A DNA stretch of 64,000 nucleotides, taken from NCBI GenBank assembly GCA_963831005.1, contig CAWHOW010000004.1, forward strand, positions 7,371 to 71,370, given 5' to 3'. This document shows, one piece after another, positions 53,490-62,172 of the stretch. Made by a program: the position numbers and the translations under genes. Below the pieces are notes generated by a model. The model did not search any database. It had not been told where the DNA came from and saw only the letters and a list, made by a program, of their open reading frames with translations. The DNA comes from CAWHOW01 sp963831005 (GTDB lineage Bacteria > Bacteroidota > Bacteroidia > Bacteroidales > CG2-30-32-10). Within the stretch, counting starts at the first letter, position 1; every line of letters starts with the position of its first letter.

Positions 53490-53942
53490 TCAAGTTTTAA
53501 TAGATCTGCTTATCTTCCAATCTGCCGACCACTTGCCAGCGCCTGAAATAAGAAGATAAACCAATAGCAGGGTCATAGCGAAATCTACCCTGTATTCATG
53601 AGCTGTTACCCAAAAACCTTTCTGTATGAGCATAGGATATTTGGTAGTGATAAAGGCTGTTATCATAATAATGAGCAAGGGTAAGGAAGCCAGTCGTGTA
53701 AACAGTCCTATAACCACTAATATACCGCAAACAATCTCGAATGTTCCGGTGAAATAAGCCCAGAAAGCAGCATCGCTGAAGCCTATTTTTACGAACCTTC
53801 CTGTCCCAAGCAGTTCAGGAAATAAATATTTTTGTATCCCTTCCGATAAAAAAATAAGCCCTGCTACAAGCCTCAGCAGTATTGTTTTTTTATCATCAGA
53901 AGTACCAAAAATAAACGAGCTTAATTTATTTTCCGTTTTCAT
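53490..53942 (-). CDS. DoxX family membrane protein
   Basis: 150 residues, four membrane helices. LLRLVAGLIFLSEGIQKYLFP, then GRFVKIGF and FWAYFTGTFEIVCGILVVIGLFTRLASLPLLIIM are the DoxX signature order. Function in this operon unclear; DoxX proteins are often linked to redox or detoxification loci. First gene of the chrA operon. Confidence 0.88.
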   Translation of the reverse strand: MKTENKLSSFIFGTSDDKKTILLRLVAGLIFLSEGIQKYLFPELLGTGRFVKIGFSDAAFWAYFTGTFEIVCGILVVIGLFTRLASLPLLIIMITAFITTKYPMLIQKGFWVTAHEYRVDFAMTLLLVYLLISGAGKWSADWKISRSIKT

Positions 53943-54473
53943 TTTTTATTAAATAAATTATTTGTCCAAGCCTGCGGCTAAGCTTCTACGCAGGTAAATA
54001 CAAAGGTTTACAATTATTAAGGAAAATGAATTAAGAGGAAATTAATACTGCATTAAAATCGGGTTAATTGCGTAATTGCTTGTTGTTTCAGGCAGAGGTA
54101 TTGAATTCTATTGAATGAGAATTTTAAAAGTAGTTATTAATATATTTTAAATATTTTTTCATGACAATATTATATCTTGTGTTTTTGTCATATTTGTAGA
54201 TTATATGTTTAATAATTTAATAATAATTGAAAATAATTGTTAAAATACTTGACTTTTAAAATATAATGTTGTAACTTTGTTTTGAAAATGTTTCTTCGTT
54301 TTGAAATATTGAAATTTAAAACTAGTAATCACTAATACATTTCTATGCGGCATCTTTACATTCTTTAGTACAAAGCGGAAGTAAATCAATCCACTTGAAG
54401 CGGCTAAAGCAAGTGTAAGATGTATTTTTATTCAAATCATACAGCAAACTTATCAGAAAGCAACAAGTGTCTT
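53943..54473. other. Intergenic region with orphan promoter and hairpin
   Basis: No ORF. A good plus-strand promoter (TTG at 54249-54251, TAACTTTG at 54272-54279, 20 bp apart) points at 54286 onward, where no gene starts before the IS. An imperfect hairpin (CATCTTTACA near 54350 against TGTAAGATG near 54415) lies downstream. This may be the promoter of a gene interrupted by the IS, or a small RNA. Confidence 0.45.
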
Positions 54474-54525
54474 GTCCTGAAATAGGTTTACACAAAAATG
54501 TAAATTTACATCAGACAAAACAGAT

Positions 54526-54858
54526 ATGATAAAAGAAAAAGAAAAAATCATTGCTGAGTATTTAGCCGGAGGCATTAGCTACCGCCAATTACAAGCAAAG
54601 TATGGATTTGACTTCAGAACCATACATGGTTGGGTTCAACAGTTCAGAGGACGATACACTACTTCAAATAAGCCAGCCAAATCAAAAATAGCAAAACAAA
54701 ATCAGCCAACAGAGGCACTTTCCAAAGAAGTAAAATTGCTGCAAGCTGAACTCCGAAGATTACAATTGCACAACGAATTACTTGAAGCCATGATAGATAT
54801 TGGTAAAGACCAATTCGGGATAGATTTGCGAAAAAAATCTGGCACCAAGCAATCATGA
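54526..54858 (+). CDS. IS3-family transposase OrfA, copy 1
   Basis: 110 residues. Helix-turn-helix (IIAEYLAGGISYRQLQAKYGFDFRTIHGWVQQF) followed by a leucine-zipper-like segment (EVKLLQAELRRLQLHNELLEAMID). Stop overlaps orfB start as ATGA. A7 run before the junction could permit frameshifting to an OrfAB fusion. Confidence 0.92.
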   Translation: MIKEKEKIIAEYLAGGISYRQLQAKYGFDFRTIHGWVQQFRGRYTTSNKPAKSKIAKQNQPTEALSKEVKLLQAELRRLQLHNELLEAMIDIGKDQFGIDLRKKSGTKQS

Positions 54859-55766
54859 AAGTAGAGCAAAGCAGGCCTTATTCAAAAATAGAAGAGCTTT
54901 GTTCATTGCTTGGTTATTCAAGGCAAGCCTATTATCAAGGGAAAAAACATCAGGAAAAGATTATTTTGAGTGAAGAATTACTATTGCAAGAAGTACATTG
55001 TCACCGAAAAATAATGAAACGGCTTGGAGGAAGGAAGTTAATGATAAAAATGCAACTATTTATGCAGCAGCATGCAATAGGTATTGGTAGGGATTCGTTT
55101 TTTGATTTGCTTCGAGAACATGGATTGCTGATACGAAAGCGAAAAAACAGAAAACCCATTACAACAAATAGCAGGCATTGGCTAAAAAAATATCCGAACT
55201 TAATAGAAGATTTTATTCCAATTGCGGCAAATCAATTATGGGTTAGCGATATTACCTATATCCACGTAGGGACAGGGTTTGCTTATCTTTCGTTAATCAC
55301 AGATGCATACTCACGGAAAATAGTTGGATTTTATTTGAGCCAAAATTTATCAGCAAATGGCTGTGAAATGGCTTTGCGAATGGCTTTCAAATCATTGCCT
55401 GAAAAACATCGGCTTATGCATCATTCAGATAGAGGAGTTCAATATTGCAGTTATGATTATGTAGAGTTATTGGAAAAACAGCATATTCGTATTAGCATGA
55501 CACAAACAGGAGATCCTTTAGATAATGCTATTGCAGAAAGAGTGAATGGTATATTAAAAAGCGAATTGTTAGAAAACATTTATCCCGATTTTAATATTGC
55601 CCGGGATGAAGTTGCAAAAGCAATCAGCATCTATAATTTCCTTCGACCACATTCCAGCATTGATATGCTCACACCAGTTGATGCCCATGTTATGGAAGGT
55701 GTTATCAAAAAGCGATGGAAAAATTATTATGCTCTTAAAAAAGAACAGGAGGTGCTTATGGTATAA
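54855..55766 (+). CDS. IS3-family transposase OrfB (rve integrase core), copy 1
   Basis: 303 residues. HTH_21-like segment (FFDLLREHGLLIRKRKNRKP), then the DDE core: WVSDITYIHVG, LITDAYSRKIVGFYLS, HHSDRGVQYCSYDYVELL and DNAIAERVNGILKSELL (Glu). Intact. Confidence 0.93.
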   Translation: MKVEQSRPYSKIEELCSLLGYSRQAYYQGKKHQEKIILSEELLLQEVHCHRKIMKRLGGRKLMIKMQLFMQQHAIGIGRDSFFDLLREHGLLIRKRKNRKPITTNSRHWLKKYPNLIEDFIPIAANQLWVSDITYIHVGTGFAYLSLITDAYSRKIVGFYLSQNLSANGCEMALRMAFKSLPEKHRLMHHSDRGVQYCSYDYVELLEKQHIRISMTQTGDPLDNAIAERVNGILKSELLENIYPDFNIARDEVAKAISIYNFLRPHSSIDMLTPVDAHVMEGVIKKRWKNYYALKKEQEVLMV

Positions 55767-56044
55767 TATAGGTTTTTTTAGGAATACACAGAATGCGTAA
55801 TAAAAGCAAATCCACTACAAAGTGTAAACTCTATAACGGATTATTATGCTATCGGAGGATATTTCCTGGCGAGTTGCTCCTCAGCAGAGCCCGCTTCCGC
55901 TTCTTCCGGTGATGCAAATGTAAATATTATTCAAGATTAAAAATTAATGTAAATTTGTGTTAGGATTAAAAAACTTTTGTAAACTTGTCTTAGGATTTTT
56001 AATCAAAATGTGTAAACTATTTTCAGGACGATACAGTCTTCTCA

Positions 56045-56164
56045 AACTAGGGAGAACAACACAGCGGGAGCTAAGGAGACGTCTTAAAGAACTAAAGAGA
56101 TAAGACGAGGAGTTACGGAGAAGTCTTAACGAACTCAAGAGACATTCCCCCGGACTACGGTAGA
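56045..56164. repeat. Degenerate 21-bp tandem array 5 (about 5 units)
   Basis: The core (A/G)(A/G)CTAnnGAGA occurs at 56069, 56090, 56111, 56132 and, degenerate, 56153: 21 bp apart. GTCTTAA(A/C)GAACT(A/C)AAGAGA recurs at 56081 and 56123 (42 bp). A related AACTAGGGAGA at 56045 is 3 bp out of phase. Lies between the IS and the first attC. Confidence 0.6.
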
Positions 56165-56260
56165 TGTCTCCCCACTGACAAAAGGCGATTTACAAAAGAA
56201 AATAGACATCTAAACGATTTTTGAAAGTGGATTAACAGATACGAATACAAAAAGCCCAGC

Positions 56261-56392
56261 AGGTAACTTTGCATTGCTTCAATGGCGGGTGGTTGACGGG
56301 ATAGAGCAGTGTTCTTTAAAAACAATATCTCGGCGGACACGTCAGACTTCGTCTGACAAGTCCGCCACTGCAAGCAATGCTGGTCGTTATGC
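56261..56392 (+). other. attC site 1
   Basis: Opens AGGTAAC, closes GTTATGC. Arms GCATTGCTTCAATGGCGG / CCGCCACTGCAAGCAATGC and an inner hairpin. It differs more from the others in the centre and ends (TTTGCATTGC, GCTGGTC). Its own cassette lies to the left and is truncated; no GTTACCT partner is seen there. Confidence 0.75.
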
Positions 56393-56426
56393 CTCATGGT
56401 TTTTTTATGAATATTCTAAATTTAAT

Positions 56427-56434
56427 TACTTTTG
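56427..56434 (+). promoter_or_regulatory. Cassette promoter -7 box (TACTTTTG)
   Basis: TACTTTTG lies 25 bp before the ATG at 56459, so cassette A carries its own promoter. It overlaps the TTG at 56432, which cannot then be the start. Confidence 0.55.
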
Positions 56435-56458
56435 TCCTTGACACAAAATTTGACAAAC

Positions 56459-57316
56459 ATGATAAATATTGAATTGACCCCACAACAAGTTGAAGAGTTA
56501 AAAAACTTTTATGCAAGTGAATTAGAGAATATTCAAAGACGGGCAGACGAAATCAAAGGTCTTTTAAATAAATTAGACACTAAGCCCGTTGTTAATACTA
56601 AACCCGCAATCACACATGACAAGGTTGTGCCTACTCCAAACCTGACAAAACAACCAGAGAAATCAATTAAAGTAAAATCACGAAAGACAAAGAATCCAAA
56701 TTGGCGTCATTTTGTTTTAAAGACTCTGAAAGAGCAAAACAAGCCTCTGACTTCAGACGAAATTATAAAGTTATATTATAAACAACATAACCTTGACTTA
56801 CCTGCTTCTCAAAACTCTATCATGGCACTTTCACAAGCTTTATATCGGTTGCGGGTTAAAGACAATATTGTAAAGAGTTCAAAAATCAAAGGTAAAAGAG
56901 AGAAACGCTATGGGCTAATTGATGCCAATGACAAATCAGTTGTACTGACAGACATTGCAAAAGAAAAAAAGCCTGTCCCATTAAACCCAAACCAAAAGCC
57001 TAAGACTATAATTAAACGTGACAACAAACCGCCCTTGACTTTAACTTACAATTGGCCAAAGTTTATCTATGAGACTTTAAATAAAACAAAAAGAGTGCTA
57101 TCTGCAAAAGAATTTCTCGGACATGCTTTAGTGTATTATAATATTCCAAAAAGTGAAATGGAGCCTACAAGAGTAAAACTATCACCTGCTTTGAGCAGAC
57201 TAGAAAAAATTACCAAATCCTTAAAGACTTGTAAAAAGGATGGACAAAAGGGGCGGTTTTATGGTTTACCGGAATGGTTTGGCGGTGATAATAAATTAAA
57301 AGCAGACTTTAAATAA
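56459..57316 (+). CDS. Cassette A protein with two winged-helix-like repeats
   Basis: 285 residues from ATG 56459 (MINIELTPQQVEELKNFY). N-terminal helical/coiled segment about 5-40 (ELENIQRRADEIKGLLNKL), a Lys/Pro-rich linker, then two similar about 75-residue units: PNWRHFVLKTLKEQNKPLTSDEIIKLYYKQHNL...SQALYRLRVKDNIVKSSKIKGKREKRYGL (about 85-160) and YNWPKFIYETLNKTKRVLSAKEFLGHALVYYN...SPALSRLEKITKSLKTCKKDGQKGRFYGL (about 195-275). Each looks like a HARE/winged-helix DNA-binding fold. Function unknown; DNA or nucleoprotein binding is an inference. Confidence 0.75.
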   Translation: MINIELTPQQVEELKNFYASELENIQRRADEIKGLLNKLDTKPVVNTKPAITHDKVVPTPNLTKQPEKSIKVKSRKTKNPNWRHFVLKTLKEQNKPLTSDEIIKLYYKQHNLDLPASQNSIMALSQALYRLRVKDNIVKSSKIKGKREKRYGLIDANDKSVVLTDIAKEKKPVPLNPNQKPKTIIKRDNKPPLTLTYNWPKFIYETLNKTKRVLSAKEFLGHALVYYNIPKSEMEPTRVKLSPALSRLEKITKSLKTCKKDGQKGRFYGLPEWFGGDNKLKADFK

Positions 57317-57324
57317 CCACGAAG

Positions 57325-57458
57325 GCATAACTTAGCATTGCTTCAATGGCGGGTGGTTGACGGTGCAGGGCTGTGTAGTTTAATAACAATAGCAGTGGCG
57401 GACACGTCAGACTTCGTCTGACAAGTCCGCCACTGCAAGCAATGCTTAATCGTTAGCA
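57325..57458 (+). other. attC site 2
   Basis: Opens GCATAAC, closes GTTAGCA. 134 bp. Contains the nested hairpin GGCGGAC...TCAGAC-ttc-GTCTGA...GTCCGCC. Confidence 0.85.
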
Positions 57459-57521
57459 ACTATTTTAAGGAAACACAGTGTACAATGAATTATTAAATTT
57501 ACAACAATAAAATAAAATAAG

Positions 57522-58020
57522 ATGAATAGACAACAATTAATTGATAAAAATTTCAGACTGATTTAAATAAAATAGTTGAAGTATTCTTATCTTTTTTTAT
57601 GAAAAAGAAGCATCAGTAGAGACTAAATTTGAAATTCTGGTTTATACCAATTTTCATTTATTAAATTCAATACACCATTATTTACCAAATGATATTGATG
57701 AATTTTCATATCAGTTACATGAATATTTAAATTATTGGACAGCCACTAATGGAATTTCATCTGAGCTACAAGGTAATATTGGAATTTTATAAATAATAGA
57801 TATAAAATATATCATAAAGAAATTTTAGCAATGACTGAATCATCTCCATCAATTCCAATTAATATAATAAGAAATATATATGGCATACCATTGCAAGAAA
57901 TATATAAAGAATTTTGATAACGACCTACATGAATGGATGCCTAAATTTATAGAATGGTCAACGTTTGATAAAAATCTCCATACAAGGTTTAAAAGAAACA
58001 ATTGAAATTATAAGAAATAA
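57522..58020 (+). pseudogene. Decayed gene in cassette B
   Basis: Starts MNRQQLIDKNFR at 57522, then stops. Coding continues in another frame: YEKEASVETKFEILVYTNFHLLNSIHHYLPNDIDEFSYQLHEYLNYW...SSELQGNIGIL then stop, and later YIKNFDNDLHEWMPKFIEWSTFDKNLHTRF. Several frameshifts. Family not recognised. Shares cassette B with the intact gene at 58042. Confidence 0.6.
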
Positions 58021-58041
58021 ATTAATATAAATAATTAGCTC

Positions 58042-58467
58042 ATGAATTTTTTTATCGTAATCATTATCATAATTGTTGTTATTATTTTATTTCGTTTCAT
58101 TTCGGCATTGAATAAGGACAATTATGATTTGCAGGGACAATCTCTTGCTGAAAAATTTAAGTTTACAGTTGAAATGCTTAACGAAGCTGTATTCAATGGA
58201 CAGGGAGAAATTCATATACATGACAAAAAAAGTTTCAACATCTACCAAAAAGGACATAATCAAATTATTCATTTTATTTATGGGACAGGACATTTAACAA
58301 TCATTTGGAAATATAAATATTTTCAAAAAGAAGTTGTTCATGAAAAACAGTTTAGTTATGTGAGAAATCTAAGCTTATTTGAGCAACAAAAGATTGCAGA
58401 GACAATGATAAATGAAATGGCAATTGTAATTGCAAATCATCAAAATAATGTAATAGGAGGAATTTAG
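58042..58467 (+). CDS. Cassette B membrane-anchored protein of unknown function
   Basis: 141 residues. One N-terminal membrane helix about 2-18 (FFIVIIIIIVVIILFRF), then a soluble alpha/beta domain (EMLNEAVFNGQGEIHIHDKKSFNIYQKGHNQIIHFIYGTGHLTIIWKYKYFQKEVVHEKQF) ending with a helix (FEQQKIAETMINEMAIVIANH). Not recognised. The stop is 18 bp before attC site 3, the usual position for a cassette gene. Confidence 0.7.
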   Translation: MNFFIVIIIIIVVIILFRFISALNKDNYDLQGQSLAEKFKFTVEMLNEAVFNGQGEIHIHDKKSFNIYQKGHNQIIHFIYGTGHLTIIWKYKYFQKEVVHEKQFSYVRNLSLFEQQKIAETMINEMAIVIANHQNNVIGGI

Positions 58468-58484
58468 AGGACAAATAAAACAGT

Positions 58485-58617
58485 TGCTAACTTAGCATTG
58501 CTTCAATGGCGGGTGGTTGACGTTGCAGCGCAGTGTAATTTAATAACAATAGCAAGGCGGACACGTCAGACTTCGTCTGACAAGTCCGCCACTGCAAGCA
58601 ATGCTTAACCGTTATAG
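58485..58617 (+). other. attC site 3
   Basis: Opens TGCTAAC, closes GTTATAG. 133 bp, nearly identical to sites 4-6. Confidence 0.85.
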
Positions 58618-58956
58618 CCAATGCAAAAATTAAAAACAGACAAAATTATTATTACAAACAAAGACATAATTCCCTGACAGATTTATGCAACCTGACTCGA
58701 CAGCATTTCATAGACTCAACAATTTGACTCAGGCACGGACAGACAAGAAAGAAAATATAAATTGCCCACGCTTTGCATTTTTAAAAATTTCTAAAATAAG
58801 GTTTGCAGCACATTTGCTTGTTGCCGCCTTCGGCGGCTGGGCTTCGCCCACCACAAGCAAAAGAGCTGCAATTTTGTCAATGCACAATAGTATGTTGAGT
58901 TATTTTATAATAGAGTGTCTAAAAATATTTGAAAATAGTTAGATATTTAAGCAATT
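58618..58956. other. Start of cassette C, noncoding, with complex hairpin
   Basis: No convincing gene. At 58805-58869 there is a multi-stem palindrome: TTTGCTTGT/ACAAGCAAA outer arms around GCCGCC-ttc-GGCGGC and GGGC-ttc-GCCC. GCATTTCATAGACTC at about 58703 recurs at 60568 and 60668 in cassette D. Confidence 0.5.
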
Positions 58957-59319
58957 ATGGAATATAAAGAAAGTTATGATGGTGTGTTATATTTGTGGAA
59001 TCATCCACTTCCTATCGGAGAATATACTGGTGAAATTATTGGCAAAATAGAATTAATCAGTTGGACAAATAGTGTTATGGACGGACAGCACGGTATAAGT
59101 ATGCAATTCACTAACAAAGAAACCAATGATATTATTATTAGAAGAACTACTATAGAATCTCTTAGATTTTTACATGAGATTGCTACAATGGAAAACAAAT
59201 GTATTAAGCCTTTTTCATTTGAAAGCGAACTAAAAGGGATTGACATTCTTAATCCTGATCTTATTTATATTAGTAATGGCGAAAGTGGAAACTTAATTCA
59301 TCATCTATCTATTATTTAA
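58957..59319 (+). CDS. Cassette C hypothetical protein
   Basis: 120 residues (MEYKESYDGVLYLWNHPLPIGEYTGEIIG...DGQHGISMQFTNKETNDIIIRRTTIESLRFLHEIATMENKCIKPFSFESELKGIDILNPDLIYIS). Soluble, mixed alpha/beta, no signal peptide. No family recognised. ATG start with AT-rich leader. Followed 17 bp later by the YD-repeat gene. Confidence 0.6.
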   Translation: MEYKESYDGVLYLWNHPLPIGEYTGEIIGKIELISWTNSVMDGQHGISMQFTNKETNDIIIRRTTIESLRFLHEIATMENKCIKPFSFESELKGIDILNPDLIYISNGESGNLIHHLSII

Positions 59320-59336
59320 TAAATTAATTATAATAA

Positions 59337-60168
59337 ATGACTATGGGAAATAAAAACGATTTGTTAAAATTAAATTTGAAAAGGAAGGTTAAATCTTTAA
59401 CGGAAACTTCTTTCCCAATAACGGAAACTCTTTTTCCTAAGACAGTAAAAGGACTTGAAGAAATTCATAGAGGACATAAAGATTCAGAAGATGTTTTACA
59501 ATTTAATGACAAAGGGAATATAATTGAGAAATGTCATTTCTTGTCAAGCGAAAGTTTAGATTTTAAGATTTTATACAAGTATGATGAAAAGGATAATATA
59601 ATTGAAGAGAAAAATTACAAGGCAGAAGGTAATTTAAAAATTAAAATTACCTTCATTTATAAATATGATGAAAGCGGAAAAATGAATTGAGAAGAATCAC
59701 TTCAAACCAGACAGCATTTTGTATCGTAAAATTATTTTCATATATGATGATAAAGGTAATATTATTAATGAGAAGGTTTACCTGCCAGACGGTAGTTTGG
59801 ATAGTGAATGTATTTCTGAATATGATAACAAAGAAAATAAGATTGCAGTGAGCATTTATAATTCTGACGATAGTTTATTAATAAGAGATACAGACAAGTT
59901 CGATGACAAAGGGAATAAGATTGAATGGAAACATTTTGATTGTTATAACGATTTAGAGAGAGAGTTTAAATGGCTTTTTAATTATGATGACAAAATGAAT
60001 GTGATTGAGAAGATCGTTTACAACTTGAACGGTGGAGATTATAAAATAGATTATAAAAACATTTACAAATATGTTTATGATTCAATGGGTAACTGGATAA
60101 AGAAAACTGAATTTAAAAAGGGTAGTCCCCAAATAATTACAGAGCGTGAAATAAAATATTATGAATAA
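59337..60168 (+). pseudogene. YD-repeat-like cassette protein with a frameshift
   Basis: The first part (59337-59690) ends IYKYDESGKMN then stop. From 59692 the next frame continues KNHFKPDSILYRKIIFIYDDKGNIINEKVYLPDGSLDSE, so one +1 shift near 59685-59692 splits a single gene of about 277 codons. It consists of about six short YD-type units (YDEKDNIIEEKNY, YDDKGNIINEKVY, FDDKGNKIEWKHF, YDDKMNVIEKIVY, YDSMGNWIKKTEF), as in proteins related to RHS/YD repeats. May be a sequencing error or true inactivation. Confidence 0.7.
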
Positions 60169-60351
60169 TAGCCTTTGCATTTTGCAAGCACATTTGCAGC
60201 TTTTATTTCAAAGGCAGAAAGTGTTTGGCTGCAAATAGAGCTTGCAAAGCCAAGAAAGAAGAAATTTATAAAAATGCGCCAACGCACAAAAGACTTAAAA
60301 GTAAATGGACAAGGCAGTGGTAACAGACATGAAAGACAAGAAAGCACATGG

Positions 60352-60484
60352 CTATAACTTTACATTGCTTCAATGGCGGGTGGTTGACGTTGCAGCGCAG
60401 TGTAATTTAATAACAATAGCAAGGCGGACACGTCAGACTTCGTCTGACAAGTCCGCCACTGCAAGCAATGCTTGGTCGTTAGTG
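60352..60484 (+). other. attC site 4
   Basis: Opens CTATAAC, closes GTTAGTG. Slight variant at the left arm (TTTACATTGC instead of TTAGCATTGC). Confidence 0.83.
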
Positions 60485-60709
60485 CCAATGCTTAAAGTAT
60501 AATTATGAAAGGTATTTCAATTAAACTTGACTTTGTATTCGCAACTTGACAAAGCCAAGCCGACTATTGACTTGACCGCATTTCATAGATTCGATAGAGA
60601 TTGCAGCATGACTAATAGTTCATTCGCAAAGGTTCAATTTGACTTGTAAGCGCAGACATGACTGTTCTGCATTTCATAGACTCGATTATCAAGACTGTAG
60701 TTGCACAGG
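60485..60709. other. Cassette D, noncoding
   Basis: About 230 bp between attC 4 and 5. No ORF of note. Carries repeated words (GCATTTCATAGA, CTTGAC). A cassette without a protein gene. Confidence 0.6.
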
Positions 60710-60842
60710 CACTAACTTAGCATTGCTTCAATGGCGGGTGGTTGACGTTGCAGCGCAGTGTAATTTAATAACAATAGCAAGGCGGACACGTCAGACTTCG
60801 TCTGACAAGTCCGCCACTGCAAGCAATGCTTAATCGTTATGC
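60710..60842 (+). other. attC site 5
   Basis: Opens CACTAAC, closes GTTATGC. 133 bp. Confidence 0.85.
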
Positions 60843-61566
60843 ACAATGCTATAAAATAACAGATAACTATGAAAAATAAATATTTAGACACTTGTATAAA
60901 TTGTATTTTAATCCAATAGATAATTGATTTCGATGCAACTTGAAGACATTATTTACTGGAGTTAAGTGTCGATATTGGACACATAGATGCAATTATCTGA
61001 ACAAGTGAATACTATTTCTAATGGACAAGTACTGGCTTAACAATAAATGTTAAACATATGATAGAATTAGAATCAGATATGCAAAACTCAATTGAAAACT
61101 TGTATACTTACATGTAAGATCAAATATCTGCACAGTAATGCTGTTTTCATACTTGATAATATGGATATACATATCAATGACATTGCAAGCTCCATCAATA
61201 CCTACTGGTTTGACTGCCACAGTTCAATATAAGTTTGACAGGATTTTCAATATCGAAATCGACAATGTCAAATCATTGGTCATATTATTTCATTGATTTC
61301 GACATAATTGCAATTCATTACATGAGATTCATTGTCAATATTAAATCAGGACTAATATTCAAAGTTACTTCAAAGACTTGACAGTATAGAATTAACCAGC
61401 TAAGACAGATATTGAATTTGACTAACATTCATAAATTCAATGATCTTGACATAATTAATATCATTGCAGAAGATTACAACATTGATCTTAGTTGAAGCAG
61501 TAGACATGAATGAACTGCATTATCATTAATGTCAATGATGAAAGAAAATGAATAATAGCACAAAGC
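60843..61566. other. Cassette E, no ORF, mismatched ends
   Basis: About 720 bp rich in words such as TTGACATT and ATTGCAATTCATT, with stops in all frames. It begins TTATGCAC but the following attC opens GCAGCTAAC instead of the expected GTGCATAAC, so its two ends did not come from one cassette; a deletion between two former cassettes is likely. Confidence 0.55.
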
Positions 61567-61699
61567 AGCTAACTTAGCATTGCTTCAATGGCGGGTGGTT
61601 GACGTTGCAGCGCAGTGTAATTTAATAACAATAGCAAGGCGGACACGTCAGACTTCGTCTGACAAGTCCGCCACTGCAAGCAATGCTTAACCGTTAGGT
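61567..61699 (+). other. attC site 6
   Basis: Opens AGCTAAC, closes GTTAGGT (fits GTTRRRY fully). 133 bp. Confidence 0.85.
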
Positions 61700-62172
61700 G
61701 CAATTCAGGCGGCAACGAGTTAATAAAGCCGCTATTTTACAGGATTGATAAGGGATTGGAAAGGTAGTTCTTTGACAAGGTGCTGCGGGTGATTGAAGCG
61801 GAACAGCGTAAAGAAAAATCGAAGATTTTGGCTCAAGTCTTAGTCGGTGATACCGGTAAAAGCTCAGTTGACTTCGACTTTTAAACGTAGCAACGTTGCT
61901 AAGACTTGGCAAAGTTATAGGGAAAATTTGAGAAAATCAAATTCTATGACTTTGCAAAAGCTGTGGAGCTGACTAAACCCGCAGTGGGTGTTGGGATTGA
62001 TAAGAACTGACTTTTTTTACAATCCTGACTTGATTAATGACTGGTTAGCAATACTGGTATTGCTTCAATAATTAATCATTTAAAACAGCAGCTTTGAAAG
62101 CAGAGGTGTTGACACCTGAACTAAGTTCAACATTTCTGCCAATGAATCAAAGGCAGTGAATGATTGAACAGC
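61700..62172. other. Cassette F, no intact gene
   Basis: About 470 bp. A short open frame (EKIKFYDFAKAVELTKPAVGVGIDKN) about 61930-62010 may be a relic of a coding sequence. No start or family recognised. Confidence 0.45.

Larger units (their letters stand above)
54474..56029 (+). mobile_element. IS3-family insertion sequence, copy 1
   Basis: About 1556 bp. Ends GTCCTGAAATAGGTTTACAC (left, 54474) and GTGTAAACTATTTTCAGGAC (right, to 56029) are inverted. Two overlapping ORFs, orfA and orfB, then a 260-bp noncoding tail. No obvious target duplication at the outer flanks. Second copy, same orientation, at 62463. Confidence 0.9.

Noticed and set aside
58805..58869. Candidate eighth attC site in cassette C
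   Set aside because: It has a multi-stem palindrome, but no flanking AAC...GTT pair that matches a cassette start, so the attC rule fails.
58685..58942. 85-codon ORF at the start of cassette C
   Set aside because: It runs through a structured repeat (GCCGCCTTCGGCGGC) and has no domain or start signal; likely noncoding.
60305..60833. Short ORFs ending inside attC 4 and attC 5
   Set aside because: Both share the same C-terminal residues because they read through attC sequence; not genes.
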